Notes under the pieces: model-generated | The model's database searches: none | Seen by the model: the letters and a program-made list of their open reading frames with translations, nothing else | What the model was told of the DNA's origin: nothing | Position numbers and translations under genes: made by a program | Origin: Gemmataceae bacterium | Lineage (GTDB): Bacteria > Planctomycetota > Planctomycetia > Gemmatales > Gemmataceae | Assembly (NCBI GenBank): GCA_009692005.1 | Contig: SHZZ01000022.1 | Coordinates: forward strand, 1-55,194 | Length of the DNA stretch: 55,194 nt | Reading direction: 5' to 3' | Shown here: positions 17,646 through 27,957 of the stretch, one piece after another | How the letters are laid out: each line of letters opens with the position of its first letter | Numbering within the stretch: the stretch's first letter is position 1

Positions 17646-18099
17646 CATCACCTCAAAACGGGAAACCAATAACCACTAAAAAAGATCACTAAACGCCACT
17701 GGCAGGGCCGATGGCAAACGGTTTTACCGGGCAGGCAGGATATTAATGAATCAACCGGGCGGGGGGAGCATTTTACATTGGTGGGGAAAATCCGAGCGCA
17801 AAACAGCAGGCGGGAATTAAAATCAAAACCCTTACCAAAATTCATTCTAGTGAGGAGGCTTTCATTTCTCAAATGAATTTATGATGAAAACCTGGAAAGC
17901 TATGCCGCTTATAGGGTTAAGTCGATTTTTTCCCCCTGCGCCGGGCTTTTTCCTGGAAAGTTGACTTTCTTTTAAAAGTCCCTCTTTCAGGGGGGGGCAA
18001 TCTTCCTTATCCTGTATTTAGGCCGCTTCTACAAAGATTAAAACACGCCAAGGGTTGGCAGGTTTCGGAAGCGCCCCATATTTTTTTCGCTTTGACACC
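17646..18099. other. Non-coding gap of ~450 bp
   Basis: This gap lies between divergent genes (the exported protein at 17645 and the GNAT gene at 18100) and must hold both promoters. One perfect hairpin is visible (TTCATTT-CTC-AAATGAA, 17861-17877). The short reading frames here have no supporting features. Confidence 0.45.
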
Positions 18100-18624
18100 A
18101 TGATGCAAAACATATTAGACCCCGCCCAGCCCCTGTTAATTAATACCAGGCAATTGGAATTCCTCCCCATGGCGGTGGAACTCAATGAACAAATCCTGGA
18201 AATCGCCCGTGGCACAGGAGCTTTCCGCGATCAGGAAATCAAGGCTCTCGAAGAAGTGATAGATGATTATTTCGACCAATTTCGCGAGCTAGGCCATGTT
18301 TGCGAAGTGGCATGCCTGGATGGCGAAACGGTGGGTTTCCTTTATTTCGCACCCAATCCCATGTCGGAGGGCGCCTGGCAGCTTTGGTGGATTATCCTGC
18401 GGGACGACTTGCGCGGCAAAGGGTTGGGCGCCAGGTTGCTCCATCGAGCGGAACAACAAACCCGCGAAAACCAAGGCCGTTTGATGTTTATCGAAACTTC
18501 CTCCCAGGAAAAGTACGGCGGAACACTGAAGTTCTACTTCAAGCATGGTTACGAGAAGGAAGCTCAATTGCGGGATTTCTACCACGAGGGAGATGACATG
18601 GTCATTTTCCGTAAGAAGCTGTAA
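18100..18624 (+). CDS. GNAT family N-acetyltransferase
   Basis: A 174-residue protein with the GNAT acetyl-CoA-binding signature RDDLRGKGLGARLL at about residues 99-112, preceded by the beta-4 strand WQLWWIILR, and with a C-terminal FYFKHGYEKEAQLRDFY segment typical of the fold. GNAT enzymes move an acetyl group from acetyl-CoA to an amine. I begin it at ATG 18100 (a second ATG follows directly); the TTG at 18055 adds residues without family similarity. The acceptor is unknown. Confidence 0.85.
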   Translation: MMQNILDPAQPLLINTRQLEFLPMAVELNEQILEIARGTGAFRDQEIKALEEVIDDYFDQFRELGHVCEVACLDGETVGFLYFAPNPMSEGAWQLWWIILRDDLRGKGLGARLLHRAEQQTRENQGRLMFIETSSQEKYGGTLKFYFKHGYEKEAQLRDFYHEGDDMVIFRKKL

Positions 18625-18869
18625 TTAGGTAAGACCTTTTTTTCAAAGCGCCAACGGTGCGCGCCCTGGGCGCTTGGGCATCTAGCCAGGCCCTATTCTT
18701 GGGATCTCTTTCCAGGAAAAAACTCAATTTCTCGCGATAGGCCTCGGAAAAACCGGGGACTTATGTGCAAAAATCCGGTGCTTGCCAGGAATTTGTCCTG
18801 GAATTTCCATTTTTTGAAAAATAAGCTAAGATTGGATTGTCATATTCTGTTTATTTAGGAGGTTTTTAT

Positions 18870-19802
18870 ATGCAGTTATCTTCCCTACGCAGGGCTTTCA
18901 CCCTCATTGAGCTCTTGGTGGTCATTGCCATCATTGCCATATTGATTGGCTTGCTGTTGCCGGCGGTGCAAAAGGTCCGTGAAGCCGCCGCCCGGGCCCA
19001 ATGTCAGAATAACCTCAAGCAAATCGGCTTGGCGGTGCATAGTTTCAACGATTCCTGGGGTTTCATGCCGCCCAGCCGCATCGCTGATGGCTACGCCACC
19101 TGGGCTGTCTTGATTCTTCCTTACCTGGAACAGAACCCCGCCTATTCCCAATGGACGCTCACTACTTCCTATTACAACCATCCCCAGGCAGCCCGGACCC
19201 CGACATTAAAGGTATACCTTTGCCCGTCGAGATCGCGTGGCGGTTCAATTAGCACGGATGGCGATTCCGCCGGGGGCGGGGCCAATTTCCCTGGCACCCT
19301 GGGCGATTACGCCGGCAACGGTGGAGATAACAATACCGTCCCCGCCTGGCTGGACACCTGGACTTCCCGCGGGGTGATTTTCTGGTCGAGCGCCAATACC
19401 GCCACCGGCACTCCTGTTGCTCGCTGGAAAGGCCAAATCCGCTTGACGGATATCACCGACGGGACCAGCAATACGGTGATCGTCGGGGAAAAACATGTGC
19501 CCATTTCTCTTATGACCCTGGGGCGCCGGACTGCCTCTGGGCAAAATGGCGGTGATGGTTCCATTCTAGATGGCGATAATGAGGAATCGTTCGTTCGTTG
19601 TGGCGGTCCGGGGTATGGCATTGTTACCGATCCGAATAGGATTGGCTGGCCGGCGATTGCCTCGTTCGGCAGCTACCATTCCGGCGTCTGCCAGTTCGTT
19701 TTTGGGGACGGCCGGGTCAAAGCCGTGCAAAATTCCATTTCTACCACCATGTTGCAGTACCTTTGCTTGCGCGATGATGGCCAAGTAGTGACCGATGACT
19801 AA
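18870..19802 (+). CDS. DUF1559 protein with type IV pilin-like N-terminal methylation motif
   Basis: A 310-residue protein with [33 protein letters not shown] divided around residue 10-40, the [15 protein letters not shown] stretch, and the C-terminal [19 protein letters not shown] motif, so it is a second DUF1559 family member. A perfect AGGAGG lies 7 bases before ATG 18870, which settles the start. The product is expected to be cleaved by prepilin peptidase and exported. Its stop interlocks (4 bp) with that of the lipoprotein on the other strand. DUF1559 genes in planctomycetes often stand next to such a lipoprotein. Confidence 0.94.
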   Translation: MQLSSLRRAFTLIELLVVIAIIAILIGLLLPAVQKVREAAARAQCQNNLKQIGLAVHSFNDSWGFMPPSRIADGYATWAVLILPYLEQNPAYSQWTLTTSYYNHPQAARTPTLKVYLCPSRSRGGSISTDGDSAGGGANFPGTLGDYAGNGGDNNTVPAWLDTWTSRGVIFWSSANTATGTPVARWKGQIRLTDITDGTSNTVIVGEKHVPISLMTLGRRTASGQNGGDGSILDGDNEESFVRCGGPGYGIVTDPNRIGWPAIASFGSYHSGVCQFVFGDGRVKAVQNSISTTMLQYLCLRDDGQVVTDD

Positions 19803-20215
19803 GGCCCGTCGGGGTCGAGAGTGAGAGTGATCTGATTGTCGTTGCCTGGTTTAACTTCGGTGGATAAATTCCCCGTGGCGTAACTCAAATACTTCTTGTG
19901 GAATAAGCGTTTAGGTTGCTGGTTAATGGGTAAGTCGGAGTTGCCGGGCGGGGGAATCATCACCACCCGGTGCTTCCCCTGCACGGCGCCTTTCTTTCCT
20001 TGCGTTTCCAGTTCAAACGAGCCGTCGTCTTTAATGACTCCCGAGGCGTTGAACCTTTGCGCGACTTTCCCTTCGGATTCCAATTCAATTTGCCCGCCTT
20101 TAACTGGTGCGCCATTTTTCAAAACCACTTTCCCTTTCACGGGGTAAAGTGCTGGCCCGCCTCCGCCGCAACCGCTCAAAAACACCACGCCGATGAATAA
20201 AACTGGAATGCGCAT
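19799..20215 (-). CDS. Small lipoprotein, carboxypeptidase-regulatory/transthyretin-like
   Basis: A 138-residue protein with a lipobox (FLSGCGGGG) after a short signal sequence, so outer-membrane or periplasmic anchored. The mature part begins with the pattern [22 protein letters not shown] found in the beta-sandwich proteins that commonly accompany DUF1559 genes in planctomycetes. It then has a DGSFEL turn and a KHRVVMIPP strand. The start is ATG 20215, with AAAGGT upstream; a TTG at 20230 is less likely. The role is unknown. Confidence 0.82.
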   Translation of the reverse strand: MRIPVLFIGVVFLSGCGGGGPALYPVKGKVVLKNGAPVKGGQIELESEGKVAQRFNASGVIKDDGSFELETQGKKGAVQGKHRVVMIPPPGNSDLPINQQPKRLFHKKYLSYATGNLSTEVKPGNDNQITLTLDPDGP

Positions 20216-20475
20216 CGATTGACCTTTCAAAATACCCCGTTATGGCTGCTAGCAGCATGCCCCAATTGTCGGCAAAAAACCAGTGAAAAGCCGCGAACCG
20301 CCTGAACGGTTTCCACGATAGAATCGTCCTGTACATAGTCAAAACCGGATTTGCCGGTTGTGAGGGATAAAGAACACGGGTAGGCCTTGGGAAGGCCCGC
20401 AACGGCAAAAATTCCGCTTACTTTTACCGCTCCCTCGTTTAGCGTGGGAGCAACACCATTTCAAGGGGGCGAATC

Positions 20476-22359
20476 ATGATGCAGGGAAAACTGAAACAGG
20501 CAAGCCAAGGCTTGGCCCTTGGGGCATTGTTCTTACTGGCGCTGTCGGCCCGCAGCGCCGGTCAGGAAGCCAAGGAAGAAAAAGGCCCGATAAAGGCCGG
20601 GAGCAAGATTATCGCTGTCACGGTCTATTCCGACAGCGCGCTGGTCACCAGGGAAGTGGATGTCCCCGCTGGCAAAGGGCCGATGGAAATCGTCGTCAGC
20701 CCGATGCCCAACCGGATTCAACAGACCTCCGTGTTTTCCGAAGGGACCGATGGCATCCGCGTGCTAGCCACCCGCTACCGCAGCAAGCCCATCAAGGAAG
20801 ACAAGCGGGAGGAAGTTCGCAAAACCGAAGAGGAAGTTAAAAAGAACCAAATGGAAATTCAAAGGATCCAGGCCGATATTCAGGAAAATACCAGTGGCAT
20901 GACCTTCCTTGGCAAGATGGAAAACTTTGCCTCTGCCAGCACGGTCCACGCCACTGAAAAAGGGAAGCTCGACGCTGAAAACGCCATTGCCCTGGCCAAG
21001 TATCTCAAGGAGGAACGGATTACCCGGGTCAAGGAAGGCGTGACGCTGAGCCAGAAAATGCAACAGATTCAGGCGCAGAATGATTTTCTGCAAAGAAGCC
21101 TGCAAGAGTTGACCAGCGGTGTCAGCCGTGTGGAAACCGATGCTCTCATCGTGATTGAAAAAGTGAACGAGGCGGCCGGGAAATTGCGCTTGAATTACCT
21201 GGTGGATACTGCCAACTGGCGGCCACAATACAAGATTCGCGCTGGCAAGGATGGCAAGTCGCCGGTCAAGGTGGAATATTTGGCGGGGGTGTTTCAGCAA
21301 TCGGGGGAAGACTGGAACAGGGTGGAACTGGCGCTATCGACGGCGCAACCGATGTTGAATGCCACGCCGCCGGAGCTCAAGGGACTGGCAGTCACCCTGG
21401 TTCCCAAAGGCGCGCCGAACTTGCCTCCTGGAGTTCCCGGCCAGGCGGCTGGCAAGGGCATGTACTCTCAGTCCAATCCTGGCGGGTATATTCCCGTGCC
21501 CCAGTCAGCGGCCGGGGTTTCCCTGGATGATATTAATGAAGCTACCAGGACTTTGCGTAAACAAGCCCAACTCGACGCCAATAAGAAGGACGAGAAACGC
21601 AGCAATGAAATCTGGAATTATGTCGGGAATTTGGAACAGGCCAAAGATCTGATTTTCACCCTCGATGACCATTCGGGAAAAGGCTTGGCCTTGGCCGCCT
21701 CGGACAGGGAAGGGCCCAGCGTCGCCTACCGCCTGGATTCGAAAATCAGCATCCCTTCCAGGAATGATGAGCAAATTCTGGAAGTGGCCCGCATTGACCT
21801 GACTCCCGATTATTTCTACAAGGCGGTGCCGGTAATCTCCCCACATGTCTACCGTCAGGCGGTTATGGTGAATAAGAGCAAGCTGGTTCTTTTGCCTGGG
21901 GAAGCGACCATGTACAACGAAACGGATTTCGTCGGCAGGATGCACCTGCCCCTGGTGGCGATAGGAGAAAGTTTCACGGTGGGATTCGGCACCGAGCCGC
22001 AGCTCCAGGTGCAAAGGCAACTGGTGGACAAGTCCCGAATCATGCAGGGAGGCAACCAGTTGCTCAAGTATGATTACCGCATTTTGCTTAGCAGCTTCAA
22101 GCAGGAAGCGGTTAAGGTCCAGGTTTGGGATCGCTTACCCAAGGGCGAAAGCGAGGCCTTGGGCGTGACTCTGGTGAAGGCTACCCCGGAAGTCAGCGCC
22201 GACCCCGTTTACATCCGGCAGGAACGGCAATCCAATCTCCTGCGTTGGGATGTTACACTCCAACCCGAGAGCAATCTCACCAAGGCCATGTCCATTACTT
22301 ATGAATTCCGGTTGGAACTTGACAAACAGTTGAATATCGGCAGCTTCCAGTCGAAGTAA
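20476..22359 (+). CDS. DUF4140/DUF4139 (MuiA-like) exported protein
   Basis: A 627-residue protein with a signal peptide (about residues 1-29). The N-terminal DUF4140 region reads AVTVYSDSALVTREVDVPAGKG. A long charged coiled-coil segment follows at about residues 95-195, and then the DUF4139 region from about 235 with NYLVDTANWRPQYKIRAG and the usual DWNRVELALSTAQP. The family was named after a mucoidy-inhibitor protein, and its molecular role is not established. Two ATGs stand next to each other at 20476 and 20479. It faces the GT39 gene with a 2-bp gap. Confidence 0.88.
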   Translation: MMQGKLKQASQGLALGALFLLALSARSAGQEAKEEKGPIKAGSKIIAVTVYSDSALVTREVDVPAGKGPMEIVVSPMPNRIQQTSVFSEGTDGIRVLATRYRSKPIKEDKREEVRKTEEEVKKNQMEIQRIQADIQENTSGMTFLGKMENFASASTVHATEKGKLDAENAIALAKYLKEERITRVKEGVTLSQKMQQIQAQNDFLQRSLQELTSGVSRVETDALIVIEKVNEAAGKLRLNYLVDTANWRPQYKIRAGKDGKSPVKVEYLAGVFQQSGEDWNRVELALSTAQPMLNATPPELKGLAVTLVPKGAPNLPPGVPGQAAGKGMYSQSNPGGYIPVPQSAAGVSLDDINEATRTLRKQAQLDANKKDEKRSNEIWNYVGNLEQAKDLIFTLDDHSGKGLALAASDREGPSVAYRLDSKISIPSRNDEQILEVARIDLTPDYFYKAVPVISPHVYRQAVMVNKSKLVLLPGEATMYNETDFVGRMHLPLVAIGESFTVGFGTEPQLQVQRQLVDKSRIMQGGNQLLKYDYRILLSSFKQEAVKVQVWDRLPKGESEALGVTLVKATPEVSADPVYIRQERQSNLLRWDVTLQPESNLTKAMSITYEFRLELDKQLNIGSFQSK

Positions 22360-22361
22360 GC

Positions 22362-24011
22362 CTACGACCGGTTGGCCAGGAGAACGACTTCGCAGTTTTT
22401 GTAGAAGTCGGTCGCCTGGCCGACTGGCTTTATAGACGGCCCCAAGGTGTCCTTCAATTCTTCCCAGCGCTTTTTGGGCAGGAAGACGAAGGAAGGAGAG
22501 GGGTGGCGCAGGAATTTTTCCAATTCACTTGGGTCTTTTATCGGGCTGACCTCTCGCTGGCAGTAAAAAATCAGGCTGGGCTGGAACCAGTCAAAGTGTC
22601 CCAGCCGGGTTTCCATCGTCAAGTGATTTGCAGGGAGGAATGAAGCCAGTTTCCTGGGCGCTTTGATCTGGTTCAAGGAAGCGCCATTCCACCAGCACAA
22701 TCCGGTGGTGAGAAAAATCGCACCCGCCATGATCCATTGCGCGCTTCGCCATGGCCTGCAGGTTTTCAAGTTCCAAAAGGCGAGTATTCCCGAAACCAGC
22801 AGTCCCAGTCCCAGGGGCGCCATCAGTTCCAATCCGGGGATTTTTCTTCCCCTCAATAGGGCAAGTTCCCCTTGCCCCGAGCCAACCAATAACCCCAGGA
22901 AAACCAGCAGCCCGGTTAGAGAAACCGCGGCCGTTCCCAGATTCATCACCCAGGAGGGAGCGCTGGTAGTGTCCCGAAGCCATTCTTGAAATGCCCTGGC
23001 GGTTAGCAGGGCCAACGCCGGGTAAAGCGGCAGAATGTAATTAGGAAGCTTGGTGCCGGACAGGGAGAAAAATCCCAACACGGGTAGGACCCAGCAAAGG
23101 AGGAATCGGGTGGCGGTTTTTCCTCCATCCCCTTGCCGTGAGTTTCCCAGATCTTTTTTGCATTGAAAAGCGGTTAACAGAAGGAAGGCTGACCAGGGCA
23201 GGGCGCCAACGCTTATGACCAGGAGGTAATAAAACCAAGGACCGGAATGGTTTTCCATCGTCGTTTGAAACCGCCCCAGGTTATGTGTCAGGAAAAAGCC
23301 CCGGTGCCATTCGAACTTGGTTTCAACCCCTACCCAGGCATACCACGGCGCCGCCACAAGGAGAAACAACAGGGCGCCCGACAACAAATGCCAAGAGGCT
23401 AAAAAGAGCAGGCGTTTTTCCCACAGCAAAAAGGGGAAGAGGATTAACCCGGGTAGCGCCAGGGCAATTGGGCCCTTGGCCAGCATGCCCAGGCCAGTGG
23501 TAATTCCAGCCCAGCCGAGGTAACGGGAATTTTGTTTTTGGTAACCTTGCCAAAAGAGGAAAAGCGTGGCGGTGATGGAAGCGTTGAGAAGGGAATCAGG
23601 ATTGGCAAAATGGGCAGCGCCCGCCCAGGCTGGCATGGTCAGCAGGAATATCCCCGCCAGGAAACCCGCCAACGGGCCAAACATCAATCGCCCCAGTCCC
23701 CAGATTAACCAAAGCGAGGCCAGCCCTCCCAGCGCCGAGGGAAACCGCGCCGCGAATTCGTTCACGCCAAACATCTTGTAAGAGAGAATCTGCAGCCAAT
23801 AGAGCAGCGCCGGCTTGTCCACGCGCAACCGGTAATTAAAGGTGGGAACTACCCAGTTCCCCGATTCCAGCATCTCATAAGCCGCCTCGGCGTTGTTCCC
23901 TTCATCAATGTCCCAAAGGTCCGCGCCCCCCAGGTTGGGCAGGCAGATAATCCCCCAAAGTGCCGTTAGGGCCAGGAATTGAACCCAGGTTTTTTCCCAC
24001 TGCCTTGGCAT
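22362..24011 (-). CDS. Glycosyltransferase family 39 (ArnT/PMT-like) membrane protein
   Basis: A 549-residue protein with about 12 hydrophobic helices. After the first helix comes the acidic motif DLWDIDEGNNAEAAYEML typical of GT39/ArnT enzymes, then FNYRLRVDKPALLYWLQ and RFPSALGGLASL. These enzymes use lipid-linked sugars (polyprenyl-phosphate donors) at the outside face of the inner membrane to glycosylate lipids or proteins. The start is ATG 24011, with AAAGGGA upstream, rather than the longer frame beginning at 24179. The acceptor is unknown. It is divergent from the HEAT-repeat gene. Confidence 0.9.
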   Translation of the reverse strand: MPRQWEKTWVQFLALTALWGIICLPNLGGADLWDIDEGNNAEAAYEMLESGNWVVPTFNYRLRVDKPALLYWLQILSYKMFGVNEFAARFPSALGGLASLWLIWGLGRLMFGPLAGFLAGIFLLTMPAWAGAAHFANPDSLLNASITATLFLFWQGYQKQNSRYLGWAGITTGLGMLAKGPIALALPGLILFPFLLWEKRLLFLASWHLLSGALLFLLVAAPWYAWVGVETKFEWHRGFFLTHNLGRFQTTMENHSGPWFYYLLVISVGALPWSAFLLLTAFQCKKDLGNSRQGDGGKTATRFLLCWVLPVLGFFSLSGTKLPNYILPLYPALALLTARAFQEWLRDTTSAPSWVMNLGTAAVSLTGLLVFLGLLVGSGQGELALLRGRKIPGLELMAPLGLGLLVSGILAFWNLKTCRPWRSAQWIMAGAIFLTTGLCWWNGASLNQIKAPRKLASFLPANHLTMETRLGHFDWFQPSLIFYCQREVSPIKDPSELEKFLRHPSPSFVFLPKKRWEELKDTLGPSIKPVGQATDFYKNCEVVLLANRS

Positions 24012-24172
24012 GCTTTCCCTTTGTCGGTGAAATCCTCTGCAGGGTTGAGGAGGTGAACGGTAACAAATTTTCCAGGGTTTTAGCGAGAGCAATCGGAAAC
24101 GAGGTTGACCTGTTCGGTGCAGTGCGGCTATGGTCCCCCGCTTTTGAAGATTCCCAGGATTACGGGGCGGGA

Positions 24173-26137
24173 ATGGCATTAATTTCGATCCTGATTGCCG
24201 CGCTTTTCACTCAACCTTTGGGTCAACCTGGCGGGTTGGCCCGGGCCAGGGAAATGCTCGCCGACAATAACCACCCTCGCGGCCAATCCCAGGCCGCCCT
24301 TTTATTACTGCAAGATCCCTCGCCGCTGGCGGCGGAAACCGTCCGCCGCTGTCTGCGCGACCGTACTCAAGCCGGCGCTTTTGCCGCCCTTTGCGCCGGC
24401 ATTGTCGCCTTGGCCGACGGCCGCTTTCAAGAAGAGCTTTTGGAATCGATCGGATCGGAAAACCCGGAAACGGTTTCCTCCGCCATCCAGGCGCTTGCCG
24501 CCGCCTTGGATGACAACAAACTAGACCGGCTCGGCGCCTTTCTACTCGACCGCAAGGGGATGGAAAAAGTCAGGCTGCCCGCTGCAAGAATCTTGGCGAA
24601 GACGGGAAGAAAAAACGCCGTCGCTTTTCTGATCCAGGTCCTGGAAGAGCCTGCGGACCCGCTGACAAAACCCTCCAGGGACTTACTGGTTGGATTGATC
24701 GGGTTGGATTTCGGCGCCAATTACGCTCCTTGGAAGAATTGGATAGACCAAAGAAAAAACCATTCCAAAGAAAAATGGCTGGAGGAAATACTGGGCGTGC
24801 GGGAGGCCCGCCTGGCACGAATTGAAGGTGAACTGGAAAACACCCGGATCAAGAACCGCGCCCTGTATTCGCAACTCTATGGTCGGCTGAACCCAGCGGA
24901 AAAATTGCCCTTTCTCCATTCCTTGGCGGTTCACGAAGACCCGAGTGCACGGGCGCTGGCCGTCCAGTGGCTTGCGGATTCTTTGGCTGAGGACTCCTTG
25001 AGAAGGGAAGTGGGAGCGGGCTTGTTAACCTTGAGTCGGGATGCCAGCCCGGAAGTTTGTCGCCAGGCCATTTTGGCCCTGGGAAAATGGAACGATCCCG
25101 CTTCGTTAAATCAATTGCTTTCGCTTTCCACCCACGAGCAGCCGTTGATCCGGGGTGCGGTAGTTCGCTCGCTGGCGTCGCTGGCTCGGGGGGCAGAGCA
25201 GAATAAAAATCTTACAGTGGTCCTTGCGGCATTGAATCGGGCGCTGAAAGATCCTGCTCAGGAGGTGGTGGTGGAAGCGGCGGAGGAGTTGGGCGCCTTG
25301 GGTGTCAATTCCGCTGGTCCGGTGCTGGTATCTCTTTTGGGAAACAATCCGGCCGCTGTGAGAAAAATCGCTGCTGGCGCCCTGGAACGCGTGGCTGGCA
25401 TGCAACTCCTTGACGACCTGCTCATTCACCTTAATGATCCGCTGCCTTCCGTTCGCCTGGCCCTGCTGGGCGCCATTTCCCGCGCCACTGTTCAACCCGC
25501 TGGCCTTGCGGAGGTTGATTCTCTCCGGTTGCAGGCCAGGTTGGAATCCCTGTTATTATTGGATAACGACCCTGGCGTTCGTTCGCGCTCCGGAGCTTTG
25601 CTGGCGCAATTAGGCGGCTTGAAAAACTTGCCTGGGCTGTGGAAAGCCGTGAAAGGGGACCAGGATTCCCGCGTCCGGGAAAAGGCCTGGATGGCCATGC
25701 TGGTGATCCTGGCTCGCAATGGCGATGTCAAACTGGTGTTGGATTGGGAACAAATCATCGCCCAGGAAATGCCTCACCAGGTGGTCGCCTACCTTTCCGC
25801 TGTCGAGGCGCAATGGCCGGCTACCAACCAAGGTCAAAGGAACAGCCGGAATTTAATCAGCAAGGCTTTGGTCGCCCGCGCCTTGGCCAGCAAACAATGG
25901 CGGGTGGCTTGGCTAGCCCTCCGTTCTCTTCCGGCCCACGGTTCCCATGAAGAAGCCCGCCAGCGGCTGGGGCAATTGATCCTGGCGATTGAAATGGCTC
26001 TCAATGAAAACGCGGCGAGCGAGGTTTTGTCCATGGTGGTTATGGGCAGACTTTTTCTTTCCAGCAATCCAGAAATGCAGGGCCGTTTGGATGATTTTGC
26101 CTGCCAGGCCTCGGCTCTGGTTCCCCCAACTCCTTAG
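24173..26137 (+). CDS. HEAT-repeat protein, exported
   Basis: A 654-residue protein. It starts with a probable signal peptide (MALISILIAALFTQPLGQ) and consists almost wholly of helical HEAT-like repeats with the LRREVGAGLLTLSRDASPEVCRQAILALGKW pattern, seen at least eight times between residues about 30 and 600. It has no catalytic motif. HEAT arrays are protein-protein scaffolds. The frame runs back to 23960, but ATG 24173 is preferred because of the signal peptide and the divergent neighbour's start at 24011. No partner can be named. Confidence 0.83.
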   Translation: MALISILIAALFTQPLGQPGGLARAREMLADNNHPRGQSQAALLLLQDPSPLAAETVRRCLRDRTQAGAFAALCAGIVALADGRFQEELLESIGSENPETVSSAIQALAAALDDNKLDRLGAFLLDRKGMEKVRLPAARILAKTGRKNAVAFLIQVLEEPADPLTKPSRDLLVGLIGLDFGANYAPWKNWIDQRKNHSKEKWLEEILGVREARLARIEGELENTRIKNRALYSQLYGRLNPAEKLPFLHSLAVHEDPSARALAVQWLADSLAEDSLRREVGAGLLTLSRDASPEVCRQAILALGKWNDPASLNQLLSLSTHEQPLIRGAVVRSLASLARGAEQNKNLTVVLAALNRALKDPAQEVVVEAAEELGALGVNSAGPVLVSLLGNNPAAVRKIAAGALERVAGMQLLDDLLIHLNDPLPSVRLALLGAISRATVQPAGLAEVDSLRLQARLESLLLLDNDPGVRSRSGALLAQLGGLKNLPGLWKAVKGDQDSRVREKAWMAMLVILARNGDVKLVLDWEQIIAQEMPHQVVAYLSAVEAQWPATNQGQRNSRNLISKALVARALASKQWRVAWLALRSLPAHGSHEEARQRLGQLILAIEMALNENAASEVLSMVVMGRLFLSSNPEMQGRLDDFACQASALVPPTP

Positions 26138-26353
26138 TCAAACCTCCCTTTCGGCTTAAATTATTTACCCCTCTTGCGCAAACTTTCTCAGCTTCCTGAC
26201 CCCTTCCTCAGGTTTTATTACTTCTTTTGATTCTCTCGATTCTATTTGCCGATACTTAATCAGGGATTATCCGGACAACTGTTAATAGTGTCTTTTTCAG
26301 AACAATCCAATTTTCTTTCCATGTGGGCTGTTTGGAAAGGTCTGGGGACTCGA

Positions 26354-27904
26354 ATGAAAAACCGAACCACCTGGTTTTGTTGGACTTTCTTGGTCCTGGC
26401 TTGCCCGCTCCTGGGGCAATCTCCTGGGGAAATTGGCTACAAGGTAATTACCGCTCCCTTAAGTCCGTATAACCAAATTGGTGAGCCAGTCACGAAAAAG
26501 CTTCCCGCCAATGAAGTCCAGGCAATTGACCTCTCTTCCGTGGAAGCCGAACAAGTTCCCCTGGGGGCTCTTCCCCGGTTGGACGCGCCCTTTTACCCGC
26601 GCTTCTTCCTCTCTGGCGAATACCTGGCGTGGAAAATTAACAACTCCACCATTAACCCGATTATTTTCAATGTGCCCCAGGGCTTGCTGGAAATCGCCCC
26701 CAACAATTTGACTCTGAACCAAAACGGCGCGGTTTCCTCCAGCGTCAGTATTGCCAATTTGACCAGCTTGTTATTGCAGTCTCAACCTACTTTATCCCAG
26801 AACAGCGTTATCGATTATGGAATACAATCGGGCACTCGAATTGGCGCCGGCTACACCATGGAGGAAGACTCCGGCTTGGGCCTGACCGGAAATTTCCTCC
26901 TCATTGGGAAAACCTCCTACGGCCTTTCCAGTATCACCGGACGGAATTCTTTTCCCGTCCTATTAGAGACCGGTTTTTCCAACACCATTAATTTCCTGAT
27001 CCCGCCCGTGGTGGTTGGCGAAGCTGCCACCATCCAGTCCGAAGACTTCGCCGTGGTACTGGGCAGGCAAATCGATAATGCAGTCTACGCCTCTGCCTCC
27101 AACAGCGCCGTCGGTGGGGAGTTGAACCTCCGCGGCCGGGACCGCTATTTTGGCGACATGTCTCTTTCTCCTCTGGCGGGGTTCCGCTATTTCCAGTTCA
27201 AGGAAGACTTGGGAGTTAATGGGCAATTTCACATCTTCCGCCCTGCGGGCGTGACTGATGACCAAGTTACTACCGTGGACGGGGTGGCAACCACCGTTCC
27301 CACTTTGCTGGATTTTCCCAATCCGATCGACATCGTTTCCCAAAGCAATGACCTGATTAAATGTTACAACCATTTCATCGGGCCGCAGTTCGGCTTCAAT
27401 ATGAATTTCGATTTCGATCGCTGGCAGATTCTTTCCACGGCGAAAATCGGCATCGGTGTACTTCATCAGGTCGTAAAAATCGACTCTTCCACCACCCAAA
27501 TCATTACCAATGAAGTCGCCACCAAGGCAGGGAACAGCAGCCCGATTACAAGAACTACTTCAACCACGAATACCACCAGCCCAGGCGGGTTGCTGTTTAA
27601 TCCAGTTGATGTCGGATCCCACAGCCGCAATCAGTTCGGCTTTCTACCCGAATTGAATTTGAAAATTGGATACCGCTTTCGACCGCAATTGAAGGCCACC
27701 ATTGGTTATGACTTTCTCCTCCTCAGCAGAGCTTTGCGGGCGGCGGAGCAGACCCAATTAAACCCCTATACGGCGCAATTGAATTTCAACGGTAATGGCC
27801 AGCAGCAATCTTTCAGCCAAGCGCTGCAAATCCCCGCTTTTTCTTACTCCACGCGGGATTTGGTCATCAATGGTTTGAATTTGGGGTTGCAACTCGACTA
27901 TTAA
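26354..27904 (+). CDS. BBP7-family outer-membrane beta-barrel protein
   Basis: A 516-residue protein with a signal peptide (WTFLVLACPLLGQ). It then shows the planctomycete BBP7 pattern: FYPRFFLSGEYLAWKINN near residue 90, GAGYTMEEDSGLGLTGNFLLIG, amphipathic strands alternating throughout, a central SLSPLAGFRYFQFKEDLG strand and a final NGLNLGLQLDY, with the terminal aromatic residue usual for beta barrels. It probably sits in the outer membrane; function is not known for the family. The start is ATG 26354, in-frame after an upstream extension from 26246. A GC-rich hairpin follows. Confidence 0.88.
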   Translation: MKNRTTWFCWTFLVLACPLLGQSPGEIGYKVITAPLSPYNQIGEPVTKKLPANEVQAIDLSSVEAEQVPLGALPRLDAPFYPRFFLSGEYLAWKINNSTINPIIFNVPQGLLEIAPNNLTLNQNGAVSSSVSIANLTSLLLQSQPTLSQNSVIDYGIQSGTRIGAGYTMEEDSGLGLTGNFLLIGKTSYGLSSITGRNSFPVLLETGFSNTINFLIPPVVVGEAATIQSEDFAVVLGRQIDNAVYASASNSAVGGELNLRGRDRYFGDMSLSPLAGFRYFQFKEDLGVNGQFHIFRPAGVTDDQVTTVDGVATTVPTLLDFPNPIDIVSQSNDLIKCYNHFIGPQFGFNMNFDFDRWQILSTAKIGIGVLHQVVKIDSSTTQIITNEVATKAGNSSPITRTTSTTNTTSPGGLLFNPVDVGSHSRNQFGFLPELNLKIGYRFRPQLKATIGYDFLLLSRALRAAEQTQLNPYTAQLNFNGNGQQQSFSQALQIPAFSYSTRDLVINGLNLGLQLDY

Positions 27905-27910
27905 TAAAAA

Positions 27911-27933
27911 TCCCCGGGGGAGAAACCCCGGGG
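27911..27933. terminator. GC-rich hairpin between convergent genes
   Basis: TCCCCGGGG, a short A-rich loop and CCCCGGGGGA form a strong stem, bounded by AATAAAAA on the left and AATTAATT on the right. It lies between the stops of the BBP7 gene and the BON gene and could end transcription from both sides. The T-run is short, so intrinsic termination is likely but not certain. Confidence 0.6.
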
Positions 27934-27957
27934 GAATTAATTGGGCAACACATTACT

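Noticed and set aside
17646-18099. A small gene in the gap between the exported protein and the GNAT gene
   Set aside because: The candidate frames (a 27-codon frame at 17881 and a 74-codon frame on the minus strand) lack ribosome sites or any recognisable motif.
18625-18643. Terminator after the GNAT gene (AGGT-AAG-ACCT and seven T residues)
   Set aside because: The stem has only four pairs, too short for a confident call.
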